A DNA stretch of 64,000 nt from Metalysinibacillus jejuensis (GTDB lineage: Bacteria; Bacillota; Bacilli; Bacillales_A; Planococcaceae). Made by a program: the position numbers and the translations under genes. The notes beneath the pieces were generated by a model. It was not told the DNA's origin and searched no databases. It saw only the letters and a list, made by a program, of their open reading frames with translations. Position 1 is the first letter of the stretch. Each line of letters opens with the position of its first letter. Shown here piece after piece: positions 20,231-31,052 of the stretch. The stretch spans positions 1 through 64,000 of the forward strand of contig NZ_QAFW01000004.1 in assembly GCF_003057615.1 (NCBI RefSeq), read 5' to 3'.

Positions 20231-21115
20231 CTATCCCTTCTTTCTCAGCTCGATATCACGGTGTGTAATGACCGTCATTTCCTCTGCGGCTAATACTTTA
20301 CCAAAATACTCTGCTAGCGTAACTGAACGATGTTGACCACCTGTACAACCGAAAGCAATTACTAACTGTGACTTGCCTTCTTCTTTATAAAGTGGAATCA
20401 TAAACTCAAATAAATCTTTTAACTTTTCAATCAATTGTTGCGTTTCTGGCAAAGCTAGTACGTATGATGAGACTTCTGTTTGAAGCCCTGTTTTATGACG
20501 TAGCTCTTCTACATAGTAAGGGTTTTTTAAAAAGCGCACATCAAATACGAGGTCAGCATCAATTGGCATACCATGCTTAAAGCCAAAAGACATCACATTG
20601 ACGGTGAAGATTGGCGTCGTCGTACTTGCAAACTGCTGTTGGATCTTTTCTCTTAATTGACGCGGCTTCATCGTTGATGTGTTATAAACTGAATCCGCTC
20701 GCCCTTTAATCTCCGATAAAATTTTACGTTCTTTTTGAATACCTTCTAGCGGTAAACCACTCGGCGCTAATGGGTGCGAACGACGCGTCTCTTTGTAACG
20801 GCGCACTAATGTATCATCTGTAGCATCTAAATATAAAATGCGCACATTAATATCTTCTTCCTGCATTAATAAATCAAGCGCTGCAATGAGCTCCTCAAAA
20901 AATACCCCGCCCCGCATATCCATCACCGCTGCAATGCGGAAGTTTGTTTTGTCAGCATCATGCAGAAGCGTTAAAAAAGTAGTGAGCAACACAGGAGGTA
21001 AATTATCAATACAGTAATACCCTAAATCTTCAAAACTTTGAATCGCTACTGTACGTCCTGCACCAGACATCCCCGTAATAATAACTAGCTCATTTGATGT
21101 ATGCTTACTTTCCAC
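20231..21115 (-). CDS. rapZ: RNase adapter/nucleotide-binding protein RapZ (YvcJ)
   Basis: A 294-residue member of the YvcJ/RapZ family of P-loop proteins. The N-terminal P-loop reads [20 protein letters not shown] with IDNLPP behind it; the usual lysine of Walker A is arginine here (codon 21055-21053). A Walker B-like [20 protein letters not shown] and the C-terminal domain with [37 protein letters not shown] and THRDIELR are present. GTG 21115 has AAGGGGC 10 nt upstream. ATG 21136 overlaps the preceding stop but lacks an SD, so it is the alternative. In B. subtilis YvcJ affects competence. Confidence 0.92.
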   Translation of the reverse strand: MESKHTSNELVIITGMSGAGRTVAIQSFEDLGYYCIDNLPPVLLTTFLTLLHDADKTNFRIAAVMDMRGGVFFEELIAALDLLMQEEDINVRILYLDATDDTLVRRYKETRRSHPLAPSGLPLEGIQKERKILSEIKGRADSVYNTSTMKPRQLREKIQQQFASTTTPIFTVNVMSFGFKHGMPIDADLVFDVRFLKNPYYVEELRHKTGLQTEVSSYVLALPETQQLIEKLKDLFEFMIPLYKEEGKSQLVIAFGCTGGQHRSVTLAEYFGKVLAAEEMTVITHRDIELRKKG

Positions 21116-21132
21116 TAAACAACAGCCCCTTT

Positions 21133-21597
21133 TCATTCTATTGATTGTTGAATGTGTTCGTTGAGTAATTCAAAATCAGTTGTATATTCAAATGTACCAT
21201 ATTGCATGCCTTTATGGGATACAGCGAACAATAAATTTGTGCGGTCTCCTTCTGCCATTGGTAATGTTTTTAACGCTTCAATCGGATGCCATGCGAGTGT
21301 TCCTTCTCGTGTTTCTGTAAAGGCCTCACCCGTAATTTGTGTCGTTATAAAGGTGTAGAGCATCCACTCATCTACTACACGTTCGCCTTCTTTAATAACC
21401 ATCGTATAGGTTCCTTTTAAATGAGCATTATGAGCCGTAATATTTGTTTCTTCATAAAACTCGCGTGTAGCTGCCTCATAGATCGATTCACCGCTCTCCA
21501 TCTTACCTCCGGGAGCTACATACCAACCTCGTCGTGGTTTTTGTAATAATAATACCTTGCCATCTTTTATAGCAAGTAAATTTGCGATGCGTTGCAT
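21133..21597 (-). CDS. Nudix hydrolase (YvcI type)
   Basis: A 154-residue Nudix protein with the box [20 protein letters not shown] followed by ETNI (residues about 31-53), fitting G-x5-E-x7-RE-x2-EE. Upstream [19 protein letters not shown] resembles 8-oxo-dGTPases of the MutT/YvcI group, so it probably cleans oxidised or other nucleoside polyphosphates. Substrate is not shown by sequence. It heads the rapZ-yvcK-whiA-crh operon, with its stop overlapping the next start region. Confidence 0.9.
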   Translation of the reverse strand: MQRIANLLAIKDGKVLLLQKPRRGWYVAPGGKMESGESIYEAATREFYEETNITAHNAHLKGTYTMVIKEGERVVDEWMLYTFITTQITGEAFTETREGTLAWHPIEALKTLPMAEGDRTNLLFAVSHKGMQYGTFEYTTDFELLNEHIQQSIE

Positions 21598-21627
21598 AGC
21601 TCGCCACCTCCTAGCTTATATAGTATA

Positions 21628-21657
21628 AGTATAACAATTTTTTTAACATCCGACCAA
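21628..21657 (-). promoter_or_regulatory. Promoter of the nudix-rapZ-yvcK-whiA-crh operon
   Basis: TTGGTC (21657-21652) and TATACT (21633-21628) with an 18-base spacer on the minus strand, between the trxB terminator and the nudix start. Confidence 0.5.
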
Positions 21658-21667
21658 AACGATGCGC

Positions 21668-21705
21668 CAAAAAAAGACCATTATCGCAAATTACGATAAT
21701 GGTCT
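21668..21705 (-). terminator. Terminator downstream of trxB
   Basis: AGACCATTATCG...CGATAATGGTCT forms a perfect 12-bp stem followed by seven T on the minus strand. It lies about 110 bases past the trxB stop. The sequence 21706-21818 between them shows no gene. Confidence 0.9.
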
Positions 21706-21818
21706 AACGGTGCAACGCGTGGATTCATCGCTACACCTTTATTATACTTTTACTTCATTACAGAGCAGTTACAATACGATAATACTTTTCATAACGTGTA
21801 AGCGATTCGAAAATAGTA

Positions 21819-22834
<1,016 letters not shown>

Positions 22835-22908
22835 TTACTTGATACTTTCACTTTACGGCATAACGTCACCGATTACAAATTATATGCCTATAGGGGTATT
22901 ATTTATGT

Positions 22909-22941
22909 AAAAAAAGATGCTGTGCACTGGCACAACATCTT
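22909..22941 (-). terminator. Terminator after the TPR protein gene
   Basis: AAGATG-TTGTGCC...GCAC-AGCATCTT hairpin followed by seven T on the minus strand, 5 bases after the stop codon. Confidence 0.85.
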
Positions 22942-22945
22942 TCGT

Positions 22946-24448
22946 TCAATCTACATCTGGTAAATAATTTAACAACTCATCAATATACTTCGTTAAAGTA
23001 GATGGGCTAATCGCATATTTTTCAGCTATTGCCTTTTTTGTTACGCGCTCATCATGGGCAGATAAAAATAAATATTCATTAGCTGCTGCCAGCGCCTTAG
23101 GGTTTTTGAACGTGTAGCCGGCATTAATTGCATTTTCATATAGCACAAACCACAATTGATAAAGGGGTAATGTTGTAATTTTAATCCCGACTTGTTCATA
23201 CAATAGCTCTGCTACTTCACTAGCACGCAAAAAAATTTTTTCGAGCGGTTCTTTTTGCGAAAATGTATGACCTAATAAAAAAGCCAAATACATTTTTTCT
23301 AAGCCTGTATAGTTCTCTACATCAATAATCGCTGGTTCGCTTAATAATTCATCGCGGTAAGCGGATTTACTAATGAGAAAGAGTGCAAAAAGGTGGTCAC
23401 TGCTATAATGGCTCGCTAATTTATCACGAATAAAAGCGAGCTCATTTAAAAAATCACGATCTTTGGCATGCGTCAACCACGGTGCGCTGTCCTTCTTTGT
23501 TGGATCAATCGCTACGAGGCTATCCCAGGCACGCTCACCTTGCTGTTTAGCACCTGTATAATAAGCTGCATGTGCTAACCAAAAATAAAAGCCCGGATCA
23601 CCTTCGTATCCTCGCTTTTGCATGCTGTTTAACCACTTATAGGCACCTTCATACTCGCCCATGAGTGCCAGTGTAGCGCCTAATTTATAACGATCCTCCC
23701 ACGCATACGGCTGAATTTTATTTAATAACGTAATGTAGTCGTGTAGCGTCTCTTCATCTTTTTCATAAAAGGCAATGACAGCTAAGTTGCATAACGCATG
23801 TAAATTACCTGGATCCCCTCGCAACACGCTTGCTAACGTTGCCTTCGCTTCTGTCGCTTCACCGATATAAAAATACGCAAGTGCTAAGTTATTATAAGCT
23901 GACCAAAGCTTGGGGAAATCAATAATTACATCTTCTAATACGCCGACCGCTTGCTCAAAGTCGCCTTGCTCCATTAACAATCTAGCCTTTTCTTGTGCTT
24001 GTATTTCTTCTAACGTATGCTCCGTCGTTCCCGGCATAGCTTCTGCCTCGTAATCAAAAAAAGTAATGATTTCTTCAGCTTCTTCTGCATAAGGGCCTTC
24101 TGGTGCTACAGTTAAGTATTTGCTAGCGTAACTTTTTGCTTCTTGCACGAGCCCCAAACAACCAGCGCTTTCTGACATAAAAAATAATGTCTCGGTATTC
24201 GTTGGGTCTAACATATGAGCTTTCGCAATATAATCATAAGCTTCATGATAGTTTTCTGCATCTAACGCTAATATCCCTAGCTGTAAAAAGCTACGTGCAT
24301 CTGTTGGCTCTAGCTCGACCGCTCTCAATAAATACTTATGTGTTTTTTCTATTTGTCCTAAAAGCATGGCATCCATAGCTTTTGTATAATAAAAATCACC
24401 CGTCGGAAGAAATGAAACAACGTTGTGTTGTGGTTTATTATTTTTCAT
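22946..24448 (-). CDS. TPR-repeat protein with C-terminal helix-turn-helix-like segment (YvcD type)
   Basis: A 500-residue soluble protein built mainly of tetratricopeptide repeats (residues about 20-300, e.g. YTKAMDAMLLGQIEKTHKYL, SFLQLGILALDAENYHEAYD, SAYNNLALAYFYIGEATEAK). The last 35 residues, VTKKAIAEKYAISPSTLTKY, have helix-turn-helix form. It occupies the place of yvcD between the his operon and trxB. TPR domains mediate protein contacts. The DNA-binding guess rests only on the C-terminal pattern. SD GGAGG is 8 nt from the ATG. Confidence 0.75.
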   Translation of the reverse strand: MKNNKPQHNVVSFLPTGDFYYTKAMDAMLLGQIEKTHKYLLRAVELEPTDARSFLQLGILALDAENYHEAYDYIAKAHMLDPTNTETLFFMSESAGCLGLVQEAKSYASKYLTVAPEGPYAEEAEEIITFFDYEAEAMPGTTEHTLEEIQAQEKARLLMEQGDFEQAVGVLEDVIIDFPKLWSAYNNLALAYFYIGEATEAKATLASVLRGDPGNLHALCNLAVIAFYEKDEETLHDYITLLNKIQPYAWEDRYKLGATLALMGEYEGAYKWLNSMQKRGYEGDPGFYFWLAHAAYYTGAKQQGERAWDSLVAIDPTKKDSAPWLTHAKDRDFLNELAFIRDKLASHYSSDHLFALFLISKSAYRDELLSEPAIIDVENYTGLEKMYLAFLLGHTFSQKEPLEKIFLRASEVAELLYEQVGIKITTLPLYQLWFVLYENAINAGYTFKNPKALAAANEYLFLSAHDERVTKKAIAEKYAISPSTLTKYIDELLNYLPDVD

Positions 24449-24473
24449 TCATTTTTCCTCCAAAACAAGAAAT

Positions 24474-24496
24474 AAGGAACGCATAGCACGTTCCTT
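24474..24496 (-). terminator. Weak hairpin after the his operon
   Basis: AAGGAACG-TGCTATG-CGTTCCTT forms an 8-bp stem followed by only a short T-rich stretch on the minus strand. It lies between hisI and the TPR gene and may give partial termination, allowing read-through. Confidence 0.5.
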
Positions 24497-24528
24497 TACA
24501 AAGTAAACTTTATTATACCATAGGTTGT

Positions 24529-25143
24529 TTATTTTTCCTCATGGCGTTTCTCTAATACTTGTAAAACATCGAAGAAACTTACCTTTTGCTCTTGGAGTAA
24601 AACGAGGAGGTGATAAATTAAATCAGCCGCTTCCCATTTTACTTCTTCCGCATCACGATTTTTTGCGCCAATGACTACTTCAGTTGCTTCTTCACCAACT
24701 TTTTTACAGATTTTATCAATACCTTCTGTAAATAAATACGTTGTGTAAGCGCCCTCTGGCATCGCTTGTTCACGCTCAGCAATTACAGCCATTAAGTGTG
24801 GCAAAATACCGACTGATCCCGCTTTCGTATTTTCTTGTAGCAGTTCTGTAAAGCAAGAGCGGGCGCCTGTATGGCACGCTGGTCCGCTTGGTAATACTTC
24901 AATCACTAATGCATCTTGATCGCAATCTGTACGAATGCTGACAACTTGCTGTGTGTTACCGCTCGTTGCACCCTTATGCCATAGCTCTTGGCGTGAACGG
25001 CTATAAAACCATGTTTCGCCTGTAGCCATCGTTTTTTCAAGTGACTCTTTATTCATATAAGCTACCGTTAATACTTCTTTAGAGCGTGCATCTTGCACAA
25101 CTGCTGGTGCTAAACCTTGTTCGTCAAATGTAATTTCAATCAT
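24529..25143 (-). CDS. hisI: Bifunctional phosphoribosyl-AMP cyclohydrolase/phosphoribosyl-ATP pyrophosphatase HisIE
   Basis: A 204-residue fusion. Residues 1-105 are the HisI cyclohydrolase: [36 protein letters not shown] and zinc ligands in [13 protein letters not shown] and CHTGARSCF. Residues about 110-204 are HisE pyrophosphohydrolase with [15 protein letters not shown] and [14 protein letters not shown]. These are steps 2 and 3 of histidine synthesis. It is the last gene of the operon and its ATG overlaps the hisF stop (CGATGA). Confidence 0.97.
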   Translation of the reverse strand: MIEITFDEQGLAPAVVQDARSKEVLTVAYMNKESLEKTMATGETWFYSRSRQELWHKGATSGNTQQVVSIRTDCDQDALVIEVLPSGPACHTGARSCFTELLQENTKAGSVGILPHLMAVIAEREQAMPEGAYTTYLFTEGIDKICKKVGEEATEVVIGAKNRDAEEVKWEAADLIYHLLVLLQEQKVSFFDVLQVLEKRHEEK

Positions 25144-25901
25144 CGAATGTCGACCCCTTTATTACGTAGGTAGCTCTTCACTTCAGCTACGCTCGTCTCT
25201 TTATAGTGGAAAATCGAAGCAGCCAGTGCTGCATCTGCTTGGACATCCCCTGTTAATACTTGATAAAAATCTTCTGCACTTCCTGCACCGCCACTTGCAA
25301 TAACTGGTACAGTTACAGCCTCGCGTACAGCACGCGTTACCGCTAAATCAAACCCTGATTTTTCGCCGTCACGGTTCATACTTGTAAGTAAAATCTCGCC
25401 TGCGCCTAAACGCGTCGCTTCTTTAGCCCAGTCTACAACAGCCCAAGTCGTTTTATTGCGACCACCATGTGTATACACCATCCATGTTTGGTCTTCCTCA
25501 CTATATTTAGCATCAATCGCAATGACAATACACTGTGCCCCAAACTTTTTAGCACCTTCTGTGAGTAGGCTCGGGTTATCAAGTGCGGCTGTATTAACGG
25601 ATACTTTATCTGCGCCCGCGCGTAAAATGCGCTCGATATCTTCAACTGTGCGAATACCGCCGCCAACCGTAAATGGAATGGCTAATGCTTTAGCTGTTTC
25701 ACGCACAACATCAACCATAGTAGCACGTCCTTCATGCGATGCCGAAATATCTAAAAATACGAGCTCATCTGCCCCTTGTTCATCATAGTATTTAGCCAGT
25801 GCTACAGGATCGCCTGCATCACGTAGGCCTTCAAATTGAATGCCCTTTACGACACGGCCATCTTTAACATCTAAACAAGGAATAATACGTTTTGTCACCA
25901 T
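25140..25901 (-). CDS. hisF: Imidazole glycerol phosphate synthase cyclase subunit HisF
   Basis: A 253-residue TIM barrel that closes the imidazole ring using ammonia from HisH. It has [15 protein letters not shown] with catalytic Asp11, [35 protein letters not shown] with Asp130-type residue, [15 protein letters not shown], and [13 protein letters not shown]. It overlaps hisA at its start and hisI at its end, indicating coupled translation in the his operon. Confidence 0.98.
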   Translation of the reverse strand: MVTKRIIPCLDVKDGRVVKGIQFEGLRDAGDPVALAKYYDEQGADELVFLDISASHEGRATMVDVVRETAKALAIPFTVGGGIRTVEDIERILRAGADKVSVNTAALDNPSLLTEGAKKFGAQCIVIAIDAKYSEEDQTWMVYTHGGRNKTTWAVVDWAKEATRLGAGEILLTSMNRDGEKSGFDLAVTRAVREAVTVPVIASGGAGSAEDFYQVLTGDVQADAALAASIFHYKETSVAEVKSYLRNKGVDIR

Positions 25902-26635
25902 TACTTTGCCTCCTCAAGTGCCTGCTCTAATGTAAAGCGATTAGCGTATAGCGCCTTACCAATAATGACACCACCAACCGTTGTTGTAGTGCTTGCCTCA
26001 CGCACTGCTGTAATATCCTCAAGTGAGCTAATACCACCTGACACGATAATGTTAGCGCCTGTTGCTTCAGCTAATGCCTTATTAGCTGCAATATTTGGTC
26101 CTGCTAATGTGCCATCTGTTGCAATATCAGTAAAGATAAAGTGCTTAGCACCTGCCTCAACAAAATACTTACCTACATCAATCGCCGATTTATCGGAAGT
26201 TTCTAACCAACCATGTGTTGCTACCATACCGTCTTTAGCATCTAGACCAATAACGATGCGCTCTGCACCAAAATCTTTAATCATTTGTGCAACTAGCGCT
26301 GGCTCACGAATAGCTAAACTACCAATAATGACACGGTCTACACCGTTATCTAAATAAAAGCGTACGTCTTGTTCTGTACGAATACCGCCACCAATTTGCA
26401 CACGTAAAGGCAGCTCTTTCGCTACACGAATGACATCTGCCGAATGCACTCGCTCGCCGTCCTTTGCACCGTCAAGGTCTACCATATGAATATTACGAGC
26501 ACCTGCTTCAGCAAATTTTTTTGCCATCTCAAATGGTGAATCACCATATACGGTCTCTTGCTCATAATCTCCTTTAAATAAGCGCACACATTTGCCGCCT
26601 AGCATATCGATTGCTGGGTAAATTTCAATTGTCAT
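25901..26635 (-). CDS. hisA: ProFAR isomerase HisA
   Basis: A 244-residue TIM barrel (phosphoribosylformimino-AICAR isomerase). [20 protein letters not shown] contains the catalytic aspartate near residue 8, and [40 protein letters not shown] and [14 protein letters not shown] with the second aspartate follow. I chose ATG 26635, which has AAGGA 9 nt upstream and overlaps the hisH stop. The in-frame ATG at 26656 lies inside hisH. Confidence 0.97.
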   Translation of the reverse strand: MTIEIYPAIDMLGGKCVRLFKGDYEQETVYGDSPFEMAKKFAEAGARNIHMVDLDGAKDGERVHSADVIRVAKELPLRVQIGGGIRTEQDVRFYLDNGVDRVIIGSLAIREPALVAQMIKDFGAERIVIGLDAKDGMVATHGWLETSDKSAIDVGKYFVEAGAKHFIFTDIATDGTLAGPNIAANKALAEATGANIIVSGGISSLEDITAVREASTTTTVGGVIIGKALYANRFTLEQALEEAK

Positions 26636-27228
26636 TTCGCCACGTCCTTTAACCATCGTTTAAGTAATTGTTTGCCTAACTCACCTGATTTTTCAGGGTG
26701 AAATTGCATACCTGTAAAGTTAGCATATTGCACAACTGCAGGGACTTGTACATCCCCGTACTGAGCGCTAGCTACGATATCCGCTTCATTTGTTTGCGTT
26801 GCATAAAACGAATGTACAAAGTAGACAAAATCTGTCGTACTTTCTACGTACGGTTTATGCCAAGTTAGCTCGCTCCAACCAATATGAGGAACACGTAATG
26901 CACTAGCGTCAAACTTCGTAATTTGACCGTTAATGACACCGAGCCCACTTGTCGGTTGTACTTCTTCACTGAATTCAAACAATAGCTGCATACCTAAACA
27001 AATACCGAGTACAGGTTTTGTTTGTTGCGCAATAAACATATCAAGTTTTGAAGCCTTTAGTTTATGCATCGCATCAGGAAAAGCACCAACACCTGGTAAA
27101 ATAAGCGCATCAGCTTGTGCCAACGTTGTGCTATCCCCTGCGATAAAATAATCGCAACCGAGGCGTTTAATTGCCTCGGCTACGCTAAATAAATTACCCA
27201 TACCATAATCGATAATGCCTATGTTCAT
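26632..27228 (-). CDS. hisH: Imidazole glycerol phosphate synthase glutaminase subunit HisH
   Basis: A 198-residue class I glutamine amidotransferase partner of HisF. The nucleophile is in LGICLGMQLLFE near residue 78, the catalytic His and Glu are in GMQFHPEKSGELG near 177, and VHSFYA is the family signature. IDYGMGNLFSVAEAIKRLG at the N-terminus is typical. Its start overlaps the end of hisB. Confidence 0.97.
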   Translation of the reverse strand: MNIGIIDYGMGNLFSVAEAIKRLGCDYFIAGDSTTLAQADALILPGVGAFPDAMHKLKASKLDMFIAQQTKPVLGICLGMQLLFEFSEEVQPTSGLGVINGQITKFDASALRVPHIGWSELTWHKPYVESTTDFVYFVHSFYATQTNEADIVASAQYGDVQVPAVVQYANFTGMQFHPEKSGELGKQLLKRWLKDVAK

Positions 27229-27815
27229 CCCAACAGTCCTTTCGTAGAAGGTACTCCTTTAACACGTGGATCAATTTGAATTGCCATATCAATCGCGCGT
27301 GCTAACGCTTTAAAGATTGCCTCAATAATATGGTGTGTATTATGACCGTATGGCACAATAACATGCACATTCATACGTGCTTCTAATGCAAACTTCCATA
27401 AAAACTCATGCACAAGTTCTGTATCAAAAGTGCCGACTTTTTGCTTTAAATCTGGTGTACGAATTTCTAAGTGAGGGCGATTTGAAAAATCTACGACCAC
27501 CTGTGCAAGCGCATCGTCCATCGGTACAAAAGCATTGCCGTAACGCTTAATTCCTTTTTTATCGCCTAATGCTTCACGAATCGCTTGCCCTAGTACAATG
27601 CCTAAGTCTTCTGTTGTATGGTGATCATCAATATGCGTGTCACCATTAGCGACAATTGTTCCATCCATTAAACCGTGCTTAATAAATAAGTCGAGCATAT
27701 GGTCCATAAATGGCACACCTGTTTCAATTTTCGCTTGTCCTTCACCGTCTAAGTTAATTTCTACCGCTACTTGTGTTTCACTCGTTGTACGTGTAATTTT
27801 TGCTGAACGCGTCAT
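27225..27815 (-). CDS. hisB: Imidazoleglycerol-phosphate dehydratase HisB
   Basis: A 196-residue monofunctional dehydratase, without the phosphatase domain seen in enterobacteria. The metal-binding histidine motifs are present: FMDHMLDLFIKHG, NGDTHIDDHHTTEDLGI, RPHLEIRT, LVHEFLWKFA and GHNTHHIIEAIFKALA. ATG 27815 is 9 nt after GAGAGG and overlaps the hisD stop, so I prefer it to ATG 27824. Confidence 0.97.
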   Translation of the reverse strand: MTRSAKITRTTSETQVAVEINLDGEGQAKIETGVPFMDHMLDLFIKHGLMDGTIVANGDTHIDDHHTTEDLGIVLGQAIREALGDKKGIKRYGNAFVPMDDALAQVVVDFSNRPHLEIRTPDLKQKVGTFDTELVHEFLWKFALEARMNVHVIVPYGHNTHHIIEAIFKALARAIDMAIQIDPRVKGVPSTKGLLG

Positions 27816-29083
27816 TTGTCCCATCCTCTCGATTCTACTGCACGTGCATGTCCTTCTAAACCTTCAAGACGTGCAAGTCGTGCAATTTTAGGCGCATTTT
27901 TTGCCCATGTTTGTTCGCTATAATAAACTACGCTCGATTTTTTCACAAAATCATCTACCCCAAGACCACTAGCAAAGCGTGCCGTGCTGTTAGTAGGTAA
28001 GACGTGGTTTGTACCTGCGAAGTAATCACCTACAGGCTCTGATGAGTAACGCCCGATAAAAATACCACCTGCGTGCTTAATTTTTGCAGCTACGGCTTCA
28101 GCATCCTTCGTCATAATTTCCAAATGCTCTGGCGCTAATGTATTTACTGCCGCTATTGCCTCACCCATAGTTTTCGCTACATAAATTGTACCGAAATTTT
28201 CGATTGCTTTACGTGCAATAGCCTCACGTGGCAATGCTTGTAGCTGTTGCTCAACCTGCTCGGCAACTGCTGTTGCTAACGCTTCACTAGTAGTTACTAA
28301 GATGGCACAAGCCATTGTGTCATGCTCGGCTTGGGATAATAAATCTGCCGCTACTTCATCCGCATAAGCTGTATCATCTGCAATAATAGCAATTTCACTA
28401 GGTCCTGCAATCATATCGATCGCCACTTCACCAAACACTTCACGTTTAGCTAATGCTACAAAAATATTGCCTGGCCCTGTAATTTTATCAACAGGTGCAA
28501 TTGTTTCGGTGCCATACGCGAGTGCTGCAATCGCTTGAGCACCGCCAACCTTATACATTTCACTTACACCTAAAATATGCGCTGCTACTAGCACACCTTT
28601 TGGCACATTGCCTTCTTTATCTGCTGGCGACGTAATTACAATACGCTGCACCCCTGCTACTTGTGCAGGAATGACATTCATTAGCACACTTGAAGGATAT
28701 GCTGCTGTGCCCCCAGGTACATACAAGCCTACTGCGTCCATAGGTGTTACTTTTTGCGCTAAATACGAACCATCAGCTAAAGGCATTGTATAGCCTTCAC
28801 GCTTTTGTTTTGTATGGTAAGCGCGAATATTCGCTGCCGCTTCTACTAAATCGTCATATAGCTGAGGATCAAATGTAGCCACCGCCACTTCCATTTCAGC
28901 TACAGTCACTTTAAATGTAGGTAGTGTAAAGCCATCCCACTTTTCAGTATACTTTCTTACAGCAGCATCACCTTGCGATTTCACATCTCGCAATACTTGA
29001 CGCACAGTCGCAAGCTGCTGTTCATTACCTTGCTCTAATGGGCGCTTTAATGATACGCCTTGTTGTAATGCTACAATCTTCAT
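27812..29083 (-). CDS. hisD: Histidinol dehydrogenase HisD
   Basis: A 423-residue zinc enzyme that performs the last two oxidations to histidine. Present are the family block [55 protein letters not shown] with zinc ligands, [10 protein letters not shown] with the catalytic Glu-His pair near residue 320, and [17 protein letters not shown]. It lies third in the operon. Confidence 0.98.
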   Translation of the reverse strand: MKIVALQQGVSLKRPLEQGNEQQLATVRQVLRDVKSQGDAAVRKYTEKWDGFTLPTFKVTVAEMEVAVATFDPQLYDDLVEAAANIRAYHTKQKREGYTMPLADGSYLAQKVTPMDAVGLYVPGGTAAYPSSVLMNVIPAQVAGVQRIVITSPADKEGNVPKGVLVAAHILGVSEMYKVGGAQAIAALAYGTETIAPVDKITGPGNIFVALAKREVFGEVAIDMIAGPSEIAIIADDTAYADEVAADLLSQAEHDTMACAILVTTSEALATAVAEQVEQQLQALPREAIARKAIENFGTIYVAKTMGEAIAAVNTLAPEHLEIMTKDAEAVAAKIKHAGGIFIGRYSSEPVGDYFAGTNHVLPTNSTARFASGLGVDDFVKKSSVVYYSEQTWAKNAPKIARLARLEGLEGHARAVESRGWDK

Positions 29084-29715
29084 TGTACGCCCCCCTCAAT
29101 AGTTTGCTTTAGACGCTTCGCTAAATCTAAAATGCGTGCGCTCTTCATACGATAACTTACAGGATTAGCAATTAAACGAGAAGAAATATCGGCAATATGC
29201 TCATACTCCACTAAGCCATTTTCTTTTAATGTTCGCCCTGTAGATACAATGTCAACAATACGGTCTGCTAGGCCAATCATAGGCGCAAGCTCAATCGAGC
29301 CGTTAAGTTCGATAATTTCAACTTGCTCGCCAATGCCTTTATAATATTTTGTCGCAATATGCGGATATTTTGTTGCGATACGCGGTGCAATTTCGTCCAT
29401 TACTGTATTAGGTAGCCCTGCTGAAGCTAAATAACATGCGCTAATTTTTAAATCGAGTAATTCATGCACTTCACGCTCTTGCTCTAGTAGTACGTCTTTA
29501 CCTGCGATTCCGATATCTGCAACGCCGTGTTCTACATAAGTAGGTACGTCCATCGGCTTAGCTAAAATAAAACGAATATTTTCTTCTGGTATTTCAATCA
29601 TTAATTTGCGAGACATTTCGACTTCCGCTGGTAGATTAAAGCCCGCTTCGATTAGCATTTGGTAGGCCTCTTCAAAAATACGCCCCTTTGGCATTGCAAT
29701 TGTTAATTCACTCAT
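29080..29715 (-). CDS. hisG: ATP phosphoribosyltransferase catalytic subunit HisG (short form)
   Basis: A 211-residue short-form HisG lacking the C-terminal regulatory domain, so it needs HisZ, encoded just upstream, for activity and feedback control by histidine. The sequence has [35 protein letters not shown], and the PRPP-binding loop [16 protein letters not shown] near residue 155. ATG 29715 has GGGAG 9 nt upstream. The TTG six bases earlier is less likely. Confidence 0.97.
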   Translation of the reverse strand: MSELTIAMPKGRIFEEAYQMLIEAGFNLPAEVEMSRKLMIEIPEENIRFILAKPMDVPTYVEHGVADIGIAGKDVLLEQEREVHELLDLKISACYLASAGLPNTVMDEIAPRIATKYPHIATKYYKGIGEQVEIIELNGSIELAPMIGLADRIVDIVSTGRTLKENGLVEYEHIADISSRLIANPVSYRMKSARILDLAKRLKQTIEGGVQ

Positions 29716-30865
29716 TGCCAATCGCTCCCTTCGTCACATGTATTACACGACTATAATTTGCTTCATTTACTGGTACATCAGCGTTATGAAGTGTCGCACT
29801 TACACCTTGCTCACGCAGCTCATTAGCTAGTTGCAACGCTTTAGTAAAGGTCGCTTCATTAAATTGTACGAGTACACGCTCCGTTGCTACAGTCGGTAGC
29901 GGTAGCACTTCTAATAAACGATCCACACGTAAACCGAAACCAGTAGCGCCTGTTGTAACACCAAACTCTGTTAATAACCCATCGTAACGTCCGCCGTTAC
30001 CGAGCGCAAAACCACTACCACTTGCAAATACTTCAAATAGCATGCCAGTGTAGTAATTCATATGGCTCGATAATGTAAAGTCAAAGTCGATATAGTCAGC
30101 TAAACCAGCATCAGCTAACAACTCATCCAACTTTTGCATATATTGTAACGCTTCATTTTTACGTACGTATTTTTCGATATCTTTAATTTTTTCGATGTTC
30201 GTTGCTTCACCAATAAATTGCATAAGCGCATCAGATTTCGCTTTCGGTAAATCAAATGAAGCTACAGCTTCCTCAAAACCAACATAATTACGCTTCACTA
30301 ATAAATTGCGTAAAGCATTAGCTTCAATAGCACTTTCTGTGTAATCACTTAACACACATTGCAAAATACCTGCATGACCAATCGTCACTTTAAAATCTTG
30401 TACGTGCAGCGCCTGTAATAGCTCAATAACAGTAGCTACAACTTCAGCATCGGCGTAAACTGTTTCATCGCCGATGAGTTCAATCCCCATCTGTTCAAAT
30501 TCAGCGGGGCGGCCACCTTCTACTTCTTGTGCACGAAAAACATTAGAGAAATAACCTAAACGTAGCGGCGTTTGTTCTTTTAATAATTTTGAAGAAGCTA
30601 CACGCACGATAGGTGTCGTCATTTCTGGTCGCAATACTAGTGTATTACCTTGGTTATCAAATAGTTTAAACAATAACGCATCTTGAATAGCTGAAGCTTT
30701 GCCTACGGTATCGTAGTATTCTACACTTGGTGTTTTAATAAAATCATAGCCACGTACGCGTAAAAACTCTCGCGTTTGTTGGCGCAATTGTTCTGTTTTA
30801 TCAAAGATTTTAGGTAAAGTATCACGCATACCTACAGGTTTTTCGAACATTTTAATAGAAGACAT
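29708..30865 (-). CDS. hisZ: ATP phosphoribosyltransferase regulatory subunit HisZ
   Basis: A 385-residue paralogue of histidyl-tRNA synthetase. It keeps class II synthetase motifs ([70 protein letters not shown]) but is too short for, and lacks, a normal tRNA-binding C-terminal domain. It pairs with short HisG. ATG 30865 has AAAGGG 8 nt upstream. It is the first gene of the eight-gene his operon. Confidence 0.95.
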   Translation of the reverse strand: MSSIKMFEKPVGMRDTLPKIFDKTEQLRQQTREFLRVRGYDFIKTPSVEYYDTVGKASAIQDALLFKLFDNQGNTLVLRPEMTTPIVRVASSKLLKEQTPLRLGYFSNVFRAQEVEGGRPAEFEQMGIELIGDETVYADAEVVATVIELLQALHVQDFKVTIGHAGILQCVLSDYTESAIEANALRNLLVKRNYVGFEEAVASFDLPKAKSDALMQFIGEATNIEKIKDIEKYVRKNEALQYMQKLDELLADAGLADYIDFDFTLSSHMNYYTGMLFEVFASGSGFALGNGGRYDGLLTEFGVTTGATGFGLRVDRLLEVLPLPTVATERVLVQFNEATFTKALQLANELREQGVSATLHNADVPVNEANYSRVIHVTKGAIGNE

Positions 30866-30884
30866 TGTTGCCACCCTTTCACTT

Positions 30885-30902
30885 TAGTTCACTAGAGAAC
30901 TA
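30885..30902 (-). promoter_or_regulatory. Palindromic operator candidate of the his operon
   Basis: TAGTTC-ACTAGA-GAACTA is a perfect 6-6-6 inverted repeat lying about 7 to 24 bases after the predicted start point. A histidine-responsive repressor such as the TrpR-like YerC/HisR proposed for Bacillales could use it; that link is inference. Confidence 0.5.
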
Positions 30903-30915
30903 GAACGTTAAAGTA

Positions 30916-30944
30916 ATTTTATCGCACTCTTTTTAGTAAGTCAA
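30916..30944 (-). promoter_or_regulatory. his operon promoter
   Basis: TTGACT (30944-30939) and TAAAAT (30921-30916), spacer exactly 17 bases, on the minus strand. The leader to hisZ is only about 45 nt and shows no T-box or His-codon leader peptide. Confidence 0.8.
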
Positions 30945-31021
30945 TACTATACATAATATTATCTGTATTATCACATATTTCACACTTGTTAATTGTTACT
31001 AATTACCGACGTTTTTTCCAC

Positions 31022-31052
31022 AAAAAAAAGAACTAGCTGCAGGCTAGCTCTT
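31022..31052 (-). terminator. Terminator of the hprK-lgt-ppaX-yvoF operon
   Basis: AAGAGCTAGC-CTGCA-GCTAGTTCTT hairpin followed by a T-run on the minus strand. Its stem includes the stop codon of the acyltransferase gene. Confidence 0.85.

Noticed and set aside
21794-21810. cre-like TGTAAGCGATTCGA downstream of trxB
   Set aside because: It matches only part of the consensus and lies in a 3' untranslated stretch with no promoter.
25456-26357. Plus-strand frames of 110 and 130 codons opposite hisF and hisA
   Set aside because: Mirror frames of strongly biased real genes; no ribosome sites and no known domain pattern.
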